DNA of 64,000 bases from Pedobacter terrae (GTDB lineage: Bacteria; Bacteroidota; Bacteroidia; Sphingobacteriales; Sphingobacteriaceae), in the NCBI RefSeq assembly GCF_900100705.1, contig NZ_FNCH01000021.1, positions 31,968 through 95,967 on the forward strand, read 5' to 3'. This document shows positions 33,473 to 42,035 of the stretch, piece by piece. Position 1 is the stretch's first letter. Each line of letters opens with the position of its first letter. The position numbers and the translations under genes were made by a program. The notes below the pieces were generated by a model, which did not search any database, was not told the DNA's origin, and saw only the letters and a program-made list of their open reading frames with translations.

Positions 33473-35301
33473 TCGTTAAAAGCCTGCATATCAATTAAGC
33501 GTTTGTAGAGACCATTATGGCTTAATAACTCACTATGACTTCCAGTTTCAACTACTTCTCCTTTATCAATCACCACAATTTTATCAGCATGTTGTATGGT
33601 GCTTAGGCGGTGGGCAATTACAATAGATGTACGGTTTTTCATCAGGTTATTCAATGCTTCCTGTACTAATTTTTCAGATTCAGTATCCAATGCAGAAGTG
33701 GCCTCATCCAATAACATGATTGGTGGGTTAGCCAATACAGCCCTTGCAATACACACGCGCTGTTTCTGTCCTCCTGAGAGCTTATTCCCCCGATCGCCAA
33801 CAAAAGATTGGTAGCCGTTCTCTGTGTTCTCTATAAAATCGTGCGCATTGGCAATTTTTGCTGCAGCAACAACTTCATCCATTGTGGCATCTGGTTTGGC
33901 AAATGCAATATTGTTAAAAATGGTATCGTTAAACAGAAAAGATTCCTGGTTAACAGTTCCCATTTGTGCCCTGATGCTTTCAACAGTAAGCTCCCTGTAA
34001 TCGTGACCATCAATTTTAATCGTTCCTGATTTTGGATCATGAAAACGCGGAAGCAGATCCATCAATGTGCTTTTTCCACCACCTGAAGGACCAACTAAGG
34101 CTACAGTTTTCCCTTTTTCAATGTCGAATGTTATTGAATTAAGAATTTGCTTTTCTCCATAACTGAATGATACATCGCTAAGGCTGATGGCGCCCTTAAA
34201 GCCACTGAGCTCAGTAGCATCTGGTTCGTTAACTAATAATGGTTTGGTATCAATTAAATCTAATACCCGCTCACCTGCAGCAATGCCAGAATGGATTCCG
34301 CTGAATGAATCTGTTAGGGCTTTGGCAGGGCGCATTACCTGTGAAAAGATTGCGATGTAAGCAATAAAATCAGAAGCTGATAGCGCGTTACTTTCCTTGT
34401 TAATAATTAAAGAGCCGCCATACCAAACAATTGTTGCTACCATTAGTACGCCCAAAAATTCTGATACTGGAGAGCCAAGTTGCTGACGCCTAACCATTTT
34501 TCTGTTTAGATTGGAGTAATAAATATTTTCTTGATCAAACTTGTGCTTTATACGCTCTGTAGAATTAAATGCTTTAATTATTTTGACACCGCTAAGTGCT
34601 TCATCTAAAAAACCTATCATTTTTGCAAAGGATTCATGAGCTTCTTTAGCCTGTTGTTTTAAGCGTTTAACTATTTTACTAATAATAAAGGCAGATACAG
34701 GAATGACTAGTAAGGAAAAGAATGTTAGTTTCGCAGAAATATTAAAAAGCAATATAATATAGACAATTAAAGTTACCGGCTCTTTAAAAACTACTTGTAA
34801 GGTATTTGTAACTGTAAATTGAACTACTTGGACATCTGAAGCAACTTTAGAAATGATATCTCCTTTGCGTTCATTGTTGAAAAAACCAACATGCATATTC
34901 ATTACATTATTGAATACGGTTTTACGTAGATTTAATAAGGTATGAACCCTTAAATCTTCCATATAACGCTGAGAAAAATATTTAAAAAGATTTGACAGTA
35001 GAACTGATATTACAATAACTATACATACATAACCTAATGTTTTTGCCTCGCCATGAAGTGAGATTGATTCATTTACAAAACTCCTGAATTGGCCAAGAAT
35101 ATCAAATGAAGACATGGCTTTGTCGGTTAGTGTATCGGATTTTGGCGCATTCTTGTCGCTTAATAGTGTTTCAAATAAAGGAGATAACAATGCAAGATTT
35201 AATGTTCCAAATAGGATGGATAATAATGTTGCAATAACATATGGTATTGCAAATTTTTCTATCGGTTTTGCAAAAGATAATAAACGAAAATATGTCTTCA
35301 T
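33469..35301 (-). CDS. MsbA-like ABC exporter (half-transporter)
   Basis: A 610-residue type IV ABC exporter that carries its own membrane domain (about 1-340, six helices, e.g. FAIPYVIATLLSILFGTL, LGYVCIVIVISVLLSNLF) and one nucleotide-binding domain. Walker A is GPSGGGKST, the Q-loop is in GTVNQESFLFN, the signature is LSGGQKQRV and Walker B is MLLDEATSALD. Such homodimeric exporters include MsbA, which flips lipid A-core. Its location within a glycosyltransferase cluster fits flipping of a lipid-linked glycan or LPS core (inference). On minus, a TACATTTG box (35382-35375) could drive it. Confidence 0.9.
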   Translation of the reverse strand: MKTYFRLLSFAKPIEKFAIPYVIATLLSILFGTLNLALLSPLFETLLSDKNAPKSDTLTDKAMSSFDILGQFRSFVNESISLHGEAKTLGYVCIVIVISVLLSNLFKYFSQRYMEDLRVHTLLNLRKTVFNNVMNMHVGFFNNERKGDIISKVASDVQVVQFTVTNTLQVVFKEPVTLIVYIILLFNISAKLTFFSLLVIPVSAFIISKIVKRLKQQAKEAHESFAKMIGFLDEALSGVKIIKAFNSTERIKHKFDQENIYYSNLNRKMVRRQQLGSPVSEFLGVLMVATIVWYGGSLIINKESNALSASDFIAYIAIFSQVMRPAKALTDSFSGIHSGIAAGERVLDLIDTKPLLVNEPDATELSGFKGAISLSDVSFSYGEKQILNSITFDIEKGKTVALVGPSGGGKSTLMDLLPRFHDPKSGTIKIDGHDYRELTVESIRAQMGTVNQESFLFNDTIFNNIAFAKPDATMDEVVAAAKIANAHDFIENTENGYQSFVGDRGNKLSGGQKQRVCIARAVLANPPIMLLDEATSALDTESEKLVQEALNNLMKNRTSIVIAHRLSTIQHADKIVVIDKGEVVETGSHSELLSHNGLYKRLIDMQAFND

Positions 35302-35428
35302 TTTACGTGAAATGGAATATATAAAATGGGGAATGTATTAAGATCAACCCAAAAAAATCTAAATTAAAACTTGACAAATGTACGGTTTTCAATTCAACCT
35401 TACGGATTTTAGAAGAAGCACACATAAA

Positions 35429-36415
35429 TTACAATCGTTTAATTTTCTTAGTGCTAACAGATTGATTGATAATTGCCATCACATCCGAAATGTTTATACT
35501 TGAGTTATATTTTTGCTTAAGGGCATTAAGCTGTCCTCTACTAGTACGAATACGGTCTTCATGTGCTAAATAATCTTTATAGCTTTTCAGTACCCAGGTT
35601 TTACCTGTAAGTAATTTTGGAAGAAGTTCTGTGAAAATCTGTTGAAGAGGGTAAAGAAACTTTCTTAATCCATGCAAATGGATGCCCTGAAGGATATAGC
35701 GGTTCCGATAATAAATCTTTTTAATAAAATTAGATTTAATCTGGGTTTTAGTGCTGCCACTTACATGATGAAAACAAGATGAACGGTGTTCGTAATAACA
35801 TTTCCATCCCAATTGCCATGCCCGTAAACTTAAATCAAAATCTTCTGATGAGAAAGGAGAATAAATCTCATCAAAACCACCTAATTCTTTTAACTTTTTG
35901 GTATCAACCAAAGCGTTTGCACCAGAAAGATACGCTGTGTATACATTTTCATCTTGCGTATTTTCGCTATAGTAAAATTTGTTTGCTTTAATGCGGCAGC
36001 CACCATAGTATAAAAAACGGGCGGCATCTTCGATCCGGCTTTCATCAAAGCTCATGATGCGGGCCATTACCCCAAATGTATCTAGCCTATTAAAATATTT
36101 CCACTGGTGTTCAAAATAATCTGGTGTAAGTTTTACATCAGAGTTTAAGAGCAAAGTTAATTCATATTTGGCCTCGCGGATACCATGATTGCAGGTATAA
36201 GAAAATCCCCTATTCTTATCATTAATCAATAATTTCACCTGTTGATAATTTTCTTTGATAAACGAAATACTATCATCCTTTGAGCCATCATCAATCACGA
36301 TGATCTCAAATTCGGTATTTGCATTTTCTGTGGCTGTAAAAACAGAAGGCAAGTATTTTTCTAGCAGATGCTTGCCATTATAATTAGGTATTATGATAGA
36401 AACACTTTTCTGCAT
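35429..36415 (-). CDS. Glycosyltransferase family 2
   Basis: A 328-residue GT2 enzyme. VSIIIPNYNGKHLLEKYLPSVF, IIVIDDGSKDDSISFI and LTLLLNSDVKLTPDYFE (with the metal-binding NSD) form the catalytic core. SGANALVDTKKLKELGGFDEIYSPFSSEDFDLSLRAW is the acceptor region with ED(F/D)D. The C-terminal part with TGKTWVLKSYKDYLAHEDRIRTSR is common in large Bacteroidota GT2 proteins. The stop codon of the next upstream gene (starting at 37291) ends directly before this start codon, so the two genes are translationally linked. Confidence 0.88.
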   Translation of the reverse strand: MQKSVSIIIPNYNGKHLLEKYLPSVFTATENANTEFEIIVIDDGSKDDSISFIKENYQQVKLLINDKNRGFSYTCNHGIREAKYELTLLLNSDVKLTPDYFEHQWKYFNRLDTFGVMARIMSFDESRIEDAARFLYYGGCRIKANKFYYSENTQDENVYTAYLSGANALVDTKKLKELGGFDEIYSPFSSEDFDLSLRAWQLGWKCYYEHRSSCFHHVSGSTKTQIKSNFIKKIYYRNRYILQGIHLHGLRKFLYPLQQIFTELLPKLLTGKTWVLKSYKDYLAHEDRIRTSRGQLNALKQKYNSSINISDVMAIINQSVSTKKIKRL

Positions 36416-37291
36416 CTACTTTACAATTTTATAATTCCGGTACTCAAACAACCTCCATCCGCTTAGGTCTTCAATTTTTTGTAAAACGCTTCTGCGGAAA
36501 TTCATTTTAGGCGTTTCTTTAGTCAGATCTTTATCAAATTTCCAGTTTGCGGCCGCAATTCTCTCTTGCATTACTTTTGGATGGGCGCCTTTAAAATGGA
36601 CCAGTCGATCGGCATTGTGCATATCATAAGTATCTTGAACCGGATAATTTTCTTCAATCCACTCGTCTGTCTGATAAAATTGATTAAAATTACGCACTTT
36701 GCCCTGTAATCCTTTCGGTGGCTTTACCCAGCCATAATGATAAATATAAGCATCAATCAGCTTAACTTTAAGTTTTCTGTCGTTAATTCTGAAACCCTGT
36801 GCATCCCGGTAAGAGTGAACCCCAGGCAGGTTTTTGATAATCCTAACCTCTCTTCTATACCAGCGCCTCGATTCGGCCAGGTAATCATAAGAAGCATAAA
36901 AATGTTTATACTTTAAAAGTAAGGCCTCAACATCGCTATTATTAAGTTCAGCTTCCATTTCCTTTTTGATCAGTGGAAGATAATCTTCGTGTATGACTTC
37001 ATCGCCCTGGATATAAATCATCCAATCGGTATCATTACTTATTTCCGCTAAAGCCTTATTGGTTTCATCGGCAAAAACACGCCCACCTTCGCGGATGCTT
37101 TCATTCCAAATGGTATCAATAGTTCTGATTTTAGGATCGATGCTTTTAACCAGTTCGGAAGTTTCATCCGTAGAGTTTCCCAATGCAACAATAAAATCAT
37201 CGCACAATGGCAGCACGGAAAGTATCGCTTCCTTTGCAGGATAATCGTTAACAATAGCATTTCTTAAAAATGTAAAACCGGTAACTTTCAT
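36416..37291 (-). CDS. Glycosyltransferase, GT2-like (LPS core type)
   Basis: A 291-residue protein of the GT2 clan. Start MKVTGFTFLRNAIVNDYPAKEAILSVL resembles WaaE/KdtX-type core glycosyltransferases. The metal-binding region is WMIYIQGDEVIHED (QGDE), and ESRRWYRREVRIIKN and HYGWVKPPKGLQGKV are typical of the Bacteroidota branch, where such proteins are often near MeaB or LPS genes (recalled). It ends 1 base before the next GT2 start. Probably adds a core sugar to LPS, but the sugar cannot be deduced. Confidence 0.85.
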   Translation of the reverse strand: MKVTGFTFLRNAIVNDYPAKEAILSVLPLCDDFIVALGNSTDETSELVKSIDPKIRTIDTIWNESIREGGRVFADETNKALAEISNDTDWMIYIQGDEVIHEDYLPLIKKEMEAELNNSDVEALLLKYKHFYASYDYLAESRRWYRREVRIIKNLPGVHSYRDAQGFRINDRKLKVKLIDAYIYHYGWVKPPKGLQGKVRNFNQFYQTDEWIEENYPVQDTYDMHNADRLVHFKGAHPKVMQERIAAANWKFDKDLTKETPKMNFRRSVLQKIEDLSGWRLFEYRNYKIVK

Positions 37292-37349
37292 TATGGTAGC
37301 GTCTTATAGCTAATAATTTTTGTTAATTTGTACAAAGATAGTTTTATTG

Positions 37350-38246
37350 ATGAATACGCATCTATCCATTTTAAGCGAAGTAAAAGCGGGCAATTATAGG
37401 GTTTTGGCAAGAACATTAACGCTTGTTGAAAATGGTATTGAACCGGCCGATTCGATTTTAAGAAGTTTAGATAGTAAAACTGATGTTCCGGTTGTGGGTA
37501 TCACAGGGCCGCCGGGAGCTGGTAAGAGTACGCTGGTAAATGCGATAACCAATCATTTTGCTGCTGAAGGTAAACGCATTGCCATATTAGCGATTGATCC
37601 AACCTCTCCATTTAATTTTGGCTCTTTGTTGGGCGATCGTATCCGGATGGCTGGTCAGTTTAACAATCCAAATGTTTTTATCCGTTCATTGGCTACACGT
37701 GGTGCTTTGGGTGGTATTTCGGCAAAGACCATTGAAATGGTTGATGTTTTAAGGGCGGCTAATTTTGATTTAATTATTGTTGAAACTGTTGGGGTAGGGC
37801 AATCGGAAGTAGAAATTGCGGGATTGGCAGATAAAACCATTGTTGTATTGGTGCCAGAATCTGGAGATGAAGTTCAGCATATTAAATCTGGCTTGATGGA
37901 AATTGCCGGTTGTTTTGTAATTAATAAAGCTGATAGGGAAGGAGCAGATACTTTTGCCAATAACCTCAAAAAAATCGTTCATCAAGGCGTAAAAACTATT
38001 CCCATCTTAAAAACTGTTGCCGATAAAAATATAGGTATAGACGAATTGTGTAAATGGATCATCAAACCCGAACTTTTTGACCATAACCGAAAAGCTTTTT
38101 TATTTACAGAAAAGGCATGGAAACTGATACAGCATCAGAAAATGCAGCATATCGATAAAAAAAGGCTGCGAGAAAAAATTCAGGCAGCCTTAAAAAAAGA
38201 TAATTTTAATATTTATCGTTTTGCGGATAAGTTTGGCAATGGTTAA
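37350..38246 (+). CDS. meaB: Methylmalonyl-CoA mutase-associated GTPase MeaB
   Basis: G3E-family GTPase that protects and reloads B12-dependent methylmalonyl-CoA mutase. Motifs: Walker A VGITGPPGAGKSTL, DPTSPFNFGSLLGDRIRM, ETVGVGQSEVEI with the Walker B-like part, and NKADREGADTF as the NKxD base-recognition motif. The ATG at 37350 is chosen since MNTHLSILSEVKAGNYRVLART is the normal start; the upstream 10 codons run through AT-rich promoter-like sequence. 298 residues is normal. It implies a mutase elsewhere in the genome, so propionyl-CoA metabolism via B12 is present. Divergent from the glycan cluster. Confidence 0.95.
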   Translation: MNTHLSILSEVKAGNYRVLARTLTLVENGIEPADSILRSLDSKTDVPVVGITGPPGAGKSTLVNAITNHFAAEGKRIAILAIDPTSPFNFGSLLGDRIRMAGQFNNPNVFIRSLATRGALGGISAKTIEMVDVLRAANFDLIIVETVGVGQSEVEIAGLADKTIVVLVPESGDEVQHIKSGLMEIAGCFVINKADREGADTFANNLKKIVHQGVKTIPILKTVADKNIGIDELCKWIIKPELFDHNRKAFLFTEKAWKLIQHQKMQHIDKKRLREKIQAALKKDNFNIYRFADKFGNG

Positions 38247-38289
38247 TCGGTTAACTGTTTAAACTGATTAATTGTAAGTACAGTATGCC

Positions 38290-38338
38290 AATTGTTAACT
38301 GCCAACCGCCAACTGCCAACCGCTAACTATCAACTGTT
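38290..38338. repeat. Seven-unit heptanucleotide repeat
   Basis: Seven tandem 7-base units with the consensus AACTGCC (AATTGTT, AACTGCC, AACCGCC, AACTGCC, AACCGCT, AACTATC, AACTGTT). It lies between meaB and the convergent aminopeptidase gene and overlaps the last three codons of that gene. Such decaying AACTGCC microsatellites recur in Bacteroidota intergenic DNA (recalled). Confidence 0.75.
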
Positions 38339-39619
38339 CATAAATTCCTCAATTTCGTCTGCTTCTAAAGGTATATCGGCCATTAAATCGATGTTGCCAT
38401 TAGCTGTGATGAGAATATTGTTTTCTAAACGGATGCCCAAGCCTTCTTCTGGTATATAGATGCCTGGCTCAACTGTAAGAATGTTCCCGTTGGCAAATGG
38501 GGTGTATCTTCCTGCAAAGTCATGGACATCAATGCCCAGATGATGCGAATTGCCATGCATAAAATATTTTTTATAAGCTGGCCATGCTGCGGTTTGGTTC
38601 TTTACATCTGCCATTGAAATGAGCCCAAGATTGATCAGTTGCGCGGTCATGATTTCGCCAACCTGTTCGTGGTAGGTATTCCAGATCGTTCCTTCGCCAA
38701 TTAATTTAATCGACTCTCTCATTACCTGCAGTACAGCATTATAGACATCCTTTTGCCTTTGTGTAAACCTACCGTTAGCAGGGATGGCCCTACTCATATC
38801 TGCATTATAATTAGCGTACTCTGCTCCAAAATCAAAAAGTATGACGTCGCCATCTTTACAAACCTGGTTATTATCGTTGTAGTGTAAGATGTTAGCATTA
38901 GGGCCGGAAGCAATAATAGGAGTATAGGCATGGCCTGTTCCGCCCTGGCGGATAAATTCGTGTATTATCTCCGCTTCAATTTCATATTCTTTAACACCAG
39001 GTTTTGTAAACTTCAATACCCTGATAAAAGCATCTCGCGTTATCGCTGATGCCTTTTTGATCAGTTCGATCTCAACATCTGATTTAACTGCACGCAAATT
39101 TCGCATGATCGGTGCAGAACGTTGATAATGATGTAATGGATATTTTGATTTCATTTTCTCAATGAAACGGATATCACGATAAGGAACTTCATGGGCGTAC
39201 CTGTCGTTCTCATTGGTGTTTAAATAAATATGTTCAGCATAATTAACAATGCTATGTAAAATGTTGTCAAAATCTTCGAGCCAGTATACAGCCTCAATAC
39301 CTGATGCAGCTTTCGCTTGTTCTTTGGTGTACTTATATCCTTCCCAAACTTTGATATAGTCGTTTGTCTGTCTTAAAAACAGGACTTCTCTGTACAAAGG
39401 ATTAGGACAATCAGGATATAACAGTAAAATCGTTTGTTCCTGGTCAATTCCAGATAAATAAAATAAATCGGGATTTTGTTTAAAAATGAAGTTTTGATCA
39501 CCACTTCTAGGGAACTCATCACTAGCATTAAATATAGCTATTGAATTGTTTTTTAGGTTGTTAGTGAATTTTTTTCTATTTAAAATGAATAATGACTGAT
39601 CAATAGTAGGATATTTCAT
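38330..39619 (-). CDS. M24B aminopeptidase P family protein
   Basis: Metallopeptidase that removes the N-terminal residue from peptides with proline in second position. The N-terminal domain (about 1-170, NSIAIFNASDEFPRSGDQNFIFKQNPDLFYLSGI) matches aminopeptidase P. The pita-bread catalytic domain has the dinuclear metal ligands in ILFDFGAEYANYNADMSRAI (two Asp), HGNSHHLGIDVHD (His), ILTVEPGIYI (Glu) and GLGIRLENNILI (Glu). The ATG at 39619 (MKYPTIDQSLFILNRKKF) is preferred to the upstream Met because it starts the homology. 429 residues is normal. Monocistronic, convergent to meaB. Confidence 0.92.
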   Translation of the reverse strand: MKYPTIDQSLFILNRKKFTNNLKNNSIAIFNASDEFPRSGDQNFIFKQNPDLFYLSGIDQEQTILLLYPDCPNPLYREVLFLRQTNDYIKVWEGYKYTKEQAKAASGIEAVYWLEDFDNILHSIVNYAEHIYLNTNENDRYAHEVPYRDIRFIEKMKSKYPLHHYQRSAPIMRNLRAVKSDVEIELIKKASAITRDAFIRVLKFTKPGVKEYEIEAEIIHEFIRQGGTGHAYTPIIASGPNANILHYNDNNQVCKDGDVILFDFGAEYANYNADMSRAIPANGRFTQRQKDVYNAVLQVMRESIKLIGEGTIWNTYHEQVGEIMTAQLINLGLISMADVKNQTAAWPAYKKYFMHGNSHHLGIDVHDFAGRYTPFANGNILTVEPGIYIPEEGLGIRLENNILITANGNIDLMADIPLEADEIEEFMNS

Positions 39620-39703
39620 GAAACGGTATTTTATGTGGGCAAGGGCCAAAAGTAATAAAATGCTTTATGAGTAGCGAAGTTTGGAACGGAGTTTGTATAA
39701 AAG

Positions 39704-39733
39704 TTTGAAAATTTAAAATTTTGATTAATTTTG
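39704..39733 (+). promoter_or_regulatory. Strong promoter of the OmpA-family gene
   Basis: TTTG (39704-39707), 18 bases, then TAATTTTG (39726-39733), a full Bacteroidota promoter. The leader of about 48 bases is A/T rich and ends in an A-rich tract before the ATG, as expected for a highly translated gene. Confidence 0.8.
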
Positions 39734-39787
39734 CCTTTACTGAAAAATTAATCAATTAAATTGTTTAACCCTTAAAAAAGAAAAAAA

Positions 39788-41131
39788 ATGAATTATTCTA
39801 CTTTAAAGAAAAGTGTTGCGCTTTCTTTAGTGGCATTAACAGGAGTTGCTTCTCTTGCTGTCGCTCAGGATGCTCCTGCAACCTCTTCTGCTGTCAAAGT
39901 GTTTGGCGGTAGAGGACAGTACAGAACTTGGTCTATCGGTGTACACGGTGGTGTTTTAATGCCAGTTGCTGCTATCGGTGGTACTAATGACTTCAACAAA
40001 TGGGATGCTAACTTAGGTTATGGTTTAAACATCCGCAAACAGTTAGGTCACTCTTTCGGTTTAGAATTAAACGGAACACGTGGTAAACTTTCAGGTAACA
40101 ACGAAGGTATTACTAACCCTGCTGTTAGAGATTTCGAAACTCAATTACAATATGCTGTAGATTTACGTGGTGTTGTAAACGTAGGTTCTATCGATTTCTT
40201 ACGTCGTGAGAATGCTGTAGGTTTCTTCGTAACAGCTGGTGCTGGTATGTTGGCTTATGCGCCAAAAATTACTACTGGTGCTGGTCAAGTTATCGACTGG
40301 AAAGGTAATGCTGTTGGTCCTGCTGATGACAGACATGAGGCTAAAGATTACGTAAAAGGTTTCTATATCCCAGTTGGTGCTGGTGTTAAATTCAAAGTTT
40401 CTGAGCGTGTTAACTTTAACTTAGGTTACACTATGAACTTTGTTGACGCTGATAACTTAGACGGAGTTTATGCAAAAGGTCAAACTAAAGATAAATTCTC
40501 TTACGGTTACGCTGGTTTAGAATTCTCTTTAGGTTCTTCTGCTAAACCAAGTTTAGAGTGGACTAACCCATTAGCTACTATGTACGATGAGTTAAAAGAT
40601 CCAACTTTACGTCAAGAAGTTGAAGCATTGAAAAACCGTGTTTCTGCTGTTGAGAAATCTGTTGAAGATTTGAAAAAAGATACTGATGGTGACGGTGTTG
40701 CTGATCAATTCGATAAATGCCCAGGAACTCCTGCTGGTACTGCTGTTGATGGTTCAGGATGTCCACTTCCTAAAATGACTGCTGATTCAACTAACACTAA
40801 CGTATCAGGCTTCGAGAAAATCGGTTTCGATTTCAACTCTTCAGTTTTAAAAACTGAGTCTTACCCTACTTTAGATAAATTATCTTCAGTGTTACGTGAA
40901 AACGGTGGTAAAGTAACTGTAAACGGTTACGCTTCAAGCGAAGGTACTGCTGCATATAACATGAAATTATCTAAAGACAGAGCTAACTCTGTTAAAACTT
41001 ACTTAGTAAACTCTGGCGTTAACGCTAGTCAAGTTGCTACTAAAGGTAATGGCGAAGCTAACCCAATTGCTTCTAACGATACTGAAGAAGGTCGTATCCA
41101 GAACCGTCGTGTTGAAACTGCTAGAAACTAG
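39788..41131 (+). CDS. OmpA family outer-membrane protein
   Basis: A 447-residue outer-membrane protein. The signal peptide ends after SLAVAQ (about 27). A predicted eight-strand barrel follows (30-255; alternating strands such as TWSIGVHGGVLMPV, YGYAGLEFSLG). A coiled-coil helix (about 270-295, EVEALKNRVSAVEKSVEDLKK) leads to a calcium-binding thrombospondin type-3 segment (DTDGDGVADQFDKCPG). The C-terminal OmpA domain binds peptidoglycan: GFDFNSSVLKTESYPTLDKL, NGYASSEGTAAYN and RIQNRRVE. Codon use is strongly biased (GGT, GCT, AAC, TTC, TTA), as in very abundant proteins, and promoter and terminator are both strong. Probably a major structural protein. Confidence 0.93.
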   Translation: MNYSTLKKSVALSLVALTGVASLAVAQDAPATSSAVKVFGGRGQYRTWSIGVHGGVLMPVAAIGGTNDFNKWDANLGYGLNIRKQLGHSFGLELNGTRGKLSGNNEGITNPAVRDFETQLQYAVDLRGVVNVGSIDFLRRENAVGFFVTAGAGMLAYAPKITTGAGQVIDWKGNAVGPADDRHEAKDYVKGFYIPVGAGVKFKVSERVNFNLGYTMNFVDADNLDGVYAKGQTKDKFSYGYAGLEFSLGSSAKPSLEWTNPLATMYDELKDPTLRQEVEALKNRVSAVEKSVEDLKKDTDGDGVADQFDKCPGTPAGTAVDGSGCPLPKMTADSTNTNVSGFEKIGFDFNSSVLKTESYPTLDKLSSVLRENGGKVTVNGYASSEGTAAYNMKLSKDRANSVKTYLVNSGVNASQVATKGNGEANPIASNDTEEGRIQNRRVETARN

Positions 41132-41152
41132 TATTTCAATATAAAGTTTAAG

Positions 41153-41182
41153 AAAGTCCCGATGCAAATCGGGACTTTTTTT
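41153..41182 (+). terminator. Terminator after the OmpA-family gene
   Basis: An 11-bp perfect stem (AAAGTCCCGAT 41153-41163, ATCGGGACTTT 41168-41178) with a 4-base loop, then a run of T. Confidence 0.9.
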
Positions 41183-41229
41183 ATGCCTTTTAGTTTTCTC
41201 TGTTAAGCTTTTTAGCTAAGTTTGTATTT

Positions 41230-41367
41230 ATGTACTTCTTTAGAAAAAAAGATCCGAACAGGCCAAATAATATCAATCTTAGAATTATGCATTTCATCAA
41301 TGCATTGGCCATCTTAATCTTTCTTGCCGGTATAATCTATAAGCTTATTCAGTGGCTTGCTAAATAA
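41230..41367 (+). CDS. 45-residue single-helix membrane protein (DUF6728-like)
   Basis: The frame from ATG 41230 to TAA 41367 gives MYFFRKKDPNRPNNINLRIM, then a hydrophobic helix (FINALAILIFLAGIIYKLI) and a short basic end. The polar N-terminus with RKKDPNRP followed by one transmembrane helix is a pattern seen in short conserved proteins of Bacteroidota, possibly the DUF6728 family (recalled, not checked). It lies 12 bases upstream of ridA on the same strand and is therefore probably cotranslated with it. Function unknown. Confidence 0.6.
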   Translation: MYFFRKKDPNRPNNINLRIMHFINALAILIFLAGIIYKLIQWLAK

Positions 41368-41379
41368 CCCCAAATTTTT

Positions 41380-41760
41380 ATGAAACAAATTATTAAAACA
41401 ACAAATGCGCCAGCTCCAATTGGACCATATAGCCAGGCTGTGCAAGCTGGAAACTTTTTATTCGTATCGGGCCAGATAGCTATTAATCCCGAAAGCGGAG
41501 AATTAAATATTGGCAATATTGAAGAAGAAACGCATCAGGTTATGCGTAACCTTAAAGCAGTTTTGCTAGAGGCCGGTTTAACGTTTGATCATGTAATAAA
41601 GTCTACTATTTTCTTGAGTGATATGGGCACCTTTGCTCAGGTAAATGAGGTTTACGGGCAATACTTCACAGCTGATTTTCCTGCCCGCGAAACGGTTCAG
41701 GTTTCTGTATTACCTAAAAACGTTAATGTAGAAATCTCTGTAATTGCCATTGTAGGCTAG
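41380..41760 (+). CDS. ridA: RidA, 2-iminobutanoate/2-iminopropanoate deaminase
   Basis: Cytosolic trimeric enzyme that hydrolyses reactive enamines and imines made by PLP enzymes, protecting, for example, branched-chain aminotransferase. Motifs: NAPAPIGPYSQAVQAG at the start, FVSGQIAINPESGEL, and the C-terminal DFPARETVQVSVLPKNVNVEI with the Arg that holds the substrate carboxylate. 126 residues is normal. Pairs with the small membrane protein upstream. Confidence 0.95.
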   Translation: MKQIIKTTNAPAPIGPYSQAVQAGNFLFVSGQIAINPESGELNIGNIEEETHQVMRNLKAVLLEAGLTFDHVIKSTIFLSDMGTFAQVNEVYGQYFTADFPARETVQVSVLPKNVNVEISVIAIVG

Positions 41761-41796
41761 TTTTGACAGAAATAAAAGTAAATACTTTACATCAGG

Positions 41797-41826
41797 CATT
41801 GTTCCTTACATTATCCGGGAACAATG
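41797..41826 (+). terminator. Hairpin after ridA (possible terminator)
   Basis: CATTGTTCC (41797-41805) and GGAACAATG (41818-41826) form a 9-bp perfect stem with a 12-base loop, 36 bases after the ridA stop. There is no T tract, so this may be a processing or stability element instead. The rest of the gap up to recG holds no other clear signal. Confidence 0.4.
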
Positions 41827-42035
41827 TCTATACCTTTACGTAACAAAAAACGCTTTCTTCCACACGAAATTTATATTATAGGATATTCGTTTCCATTATT
41901 TTAGTCGGGAATGCCTTCATCTGCCCTGGTTCCTTTTAATCTATATCAATCCAATTGTTGCTTTTGGTGCTATCGATTGTTATTTTTAATGCAGCAATAC
42001 GAAAAAGTGTTATTTACAAAAAACGGTAGAATATT

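Noticed and set aside
38290..38338. CRISPR-like array
   Set aside because: The unit is 7 bases without spacers; it is a simple tandem repeat.
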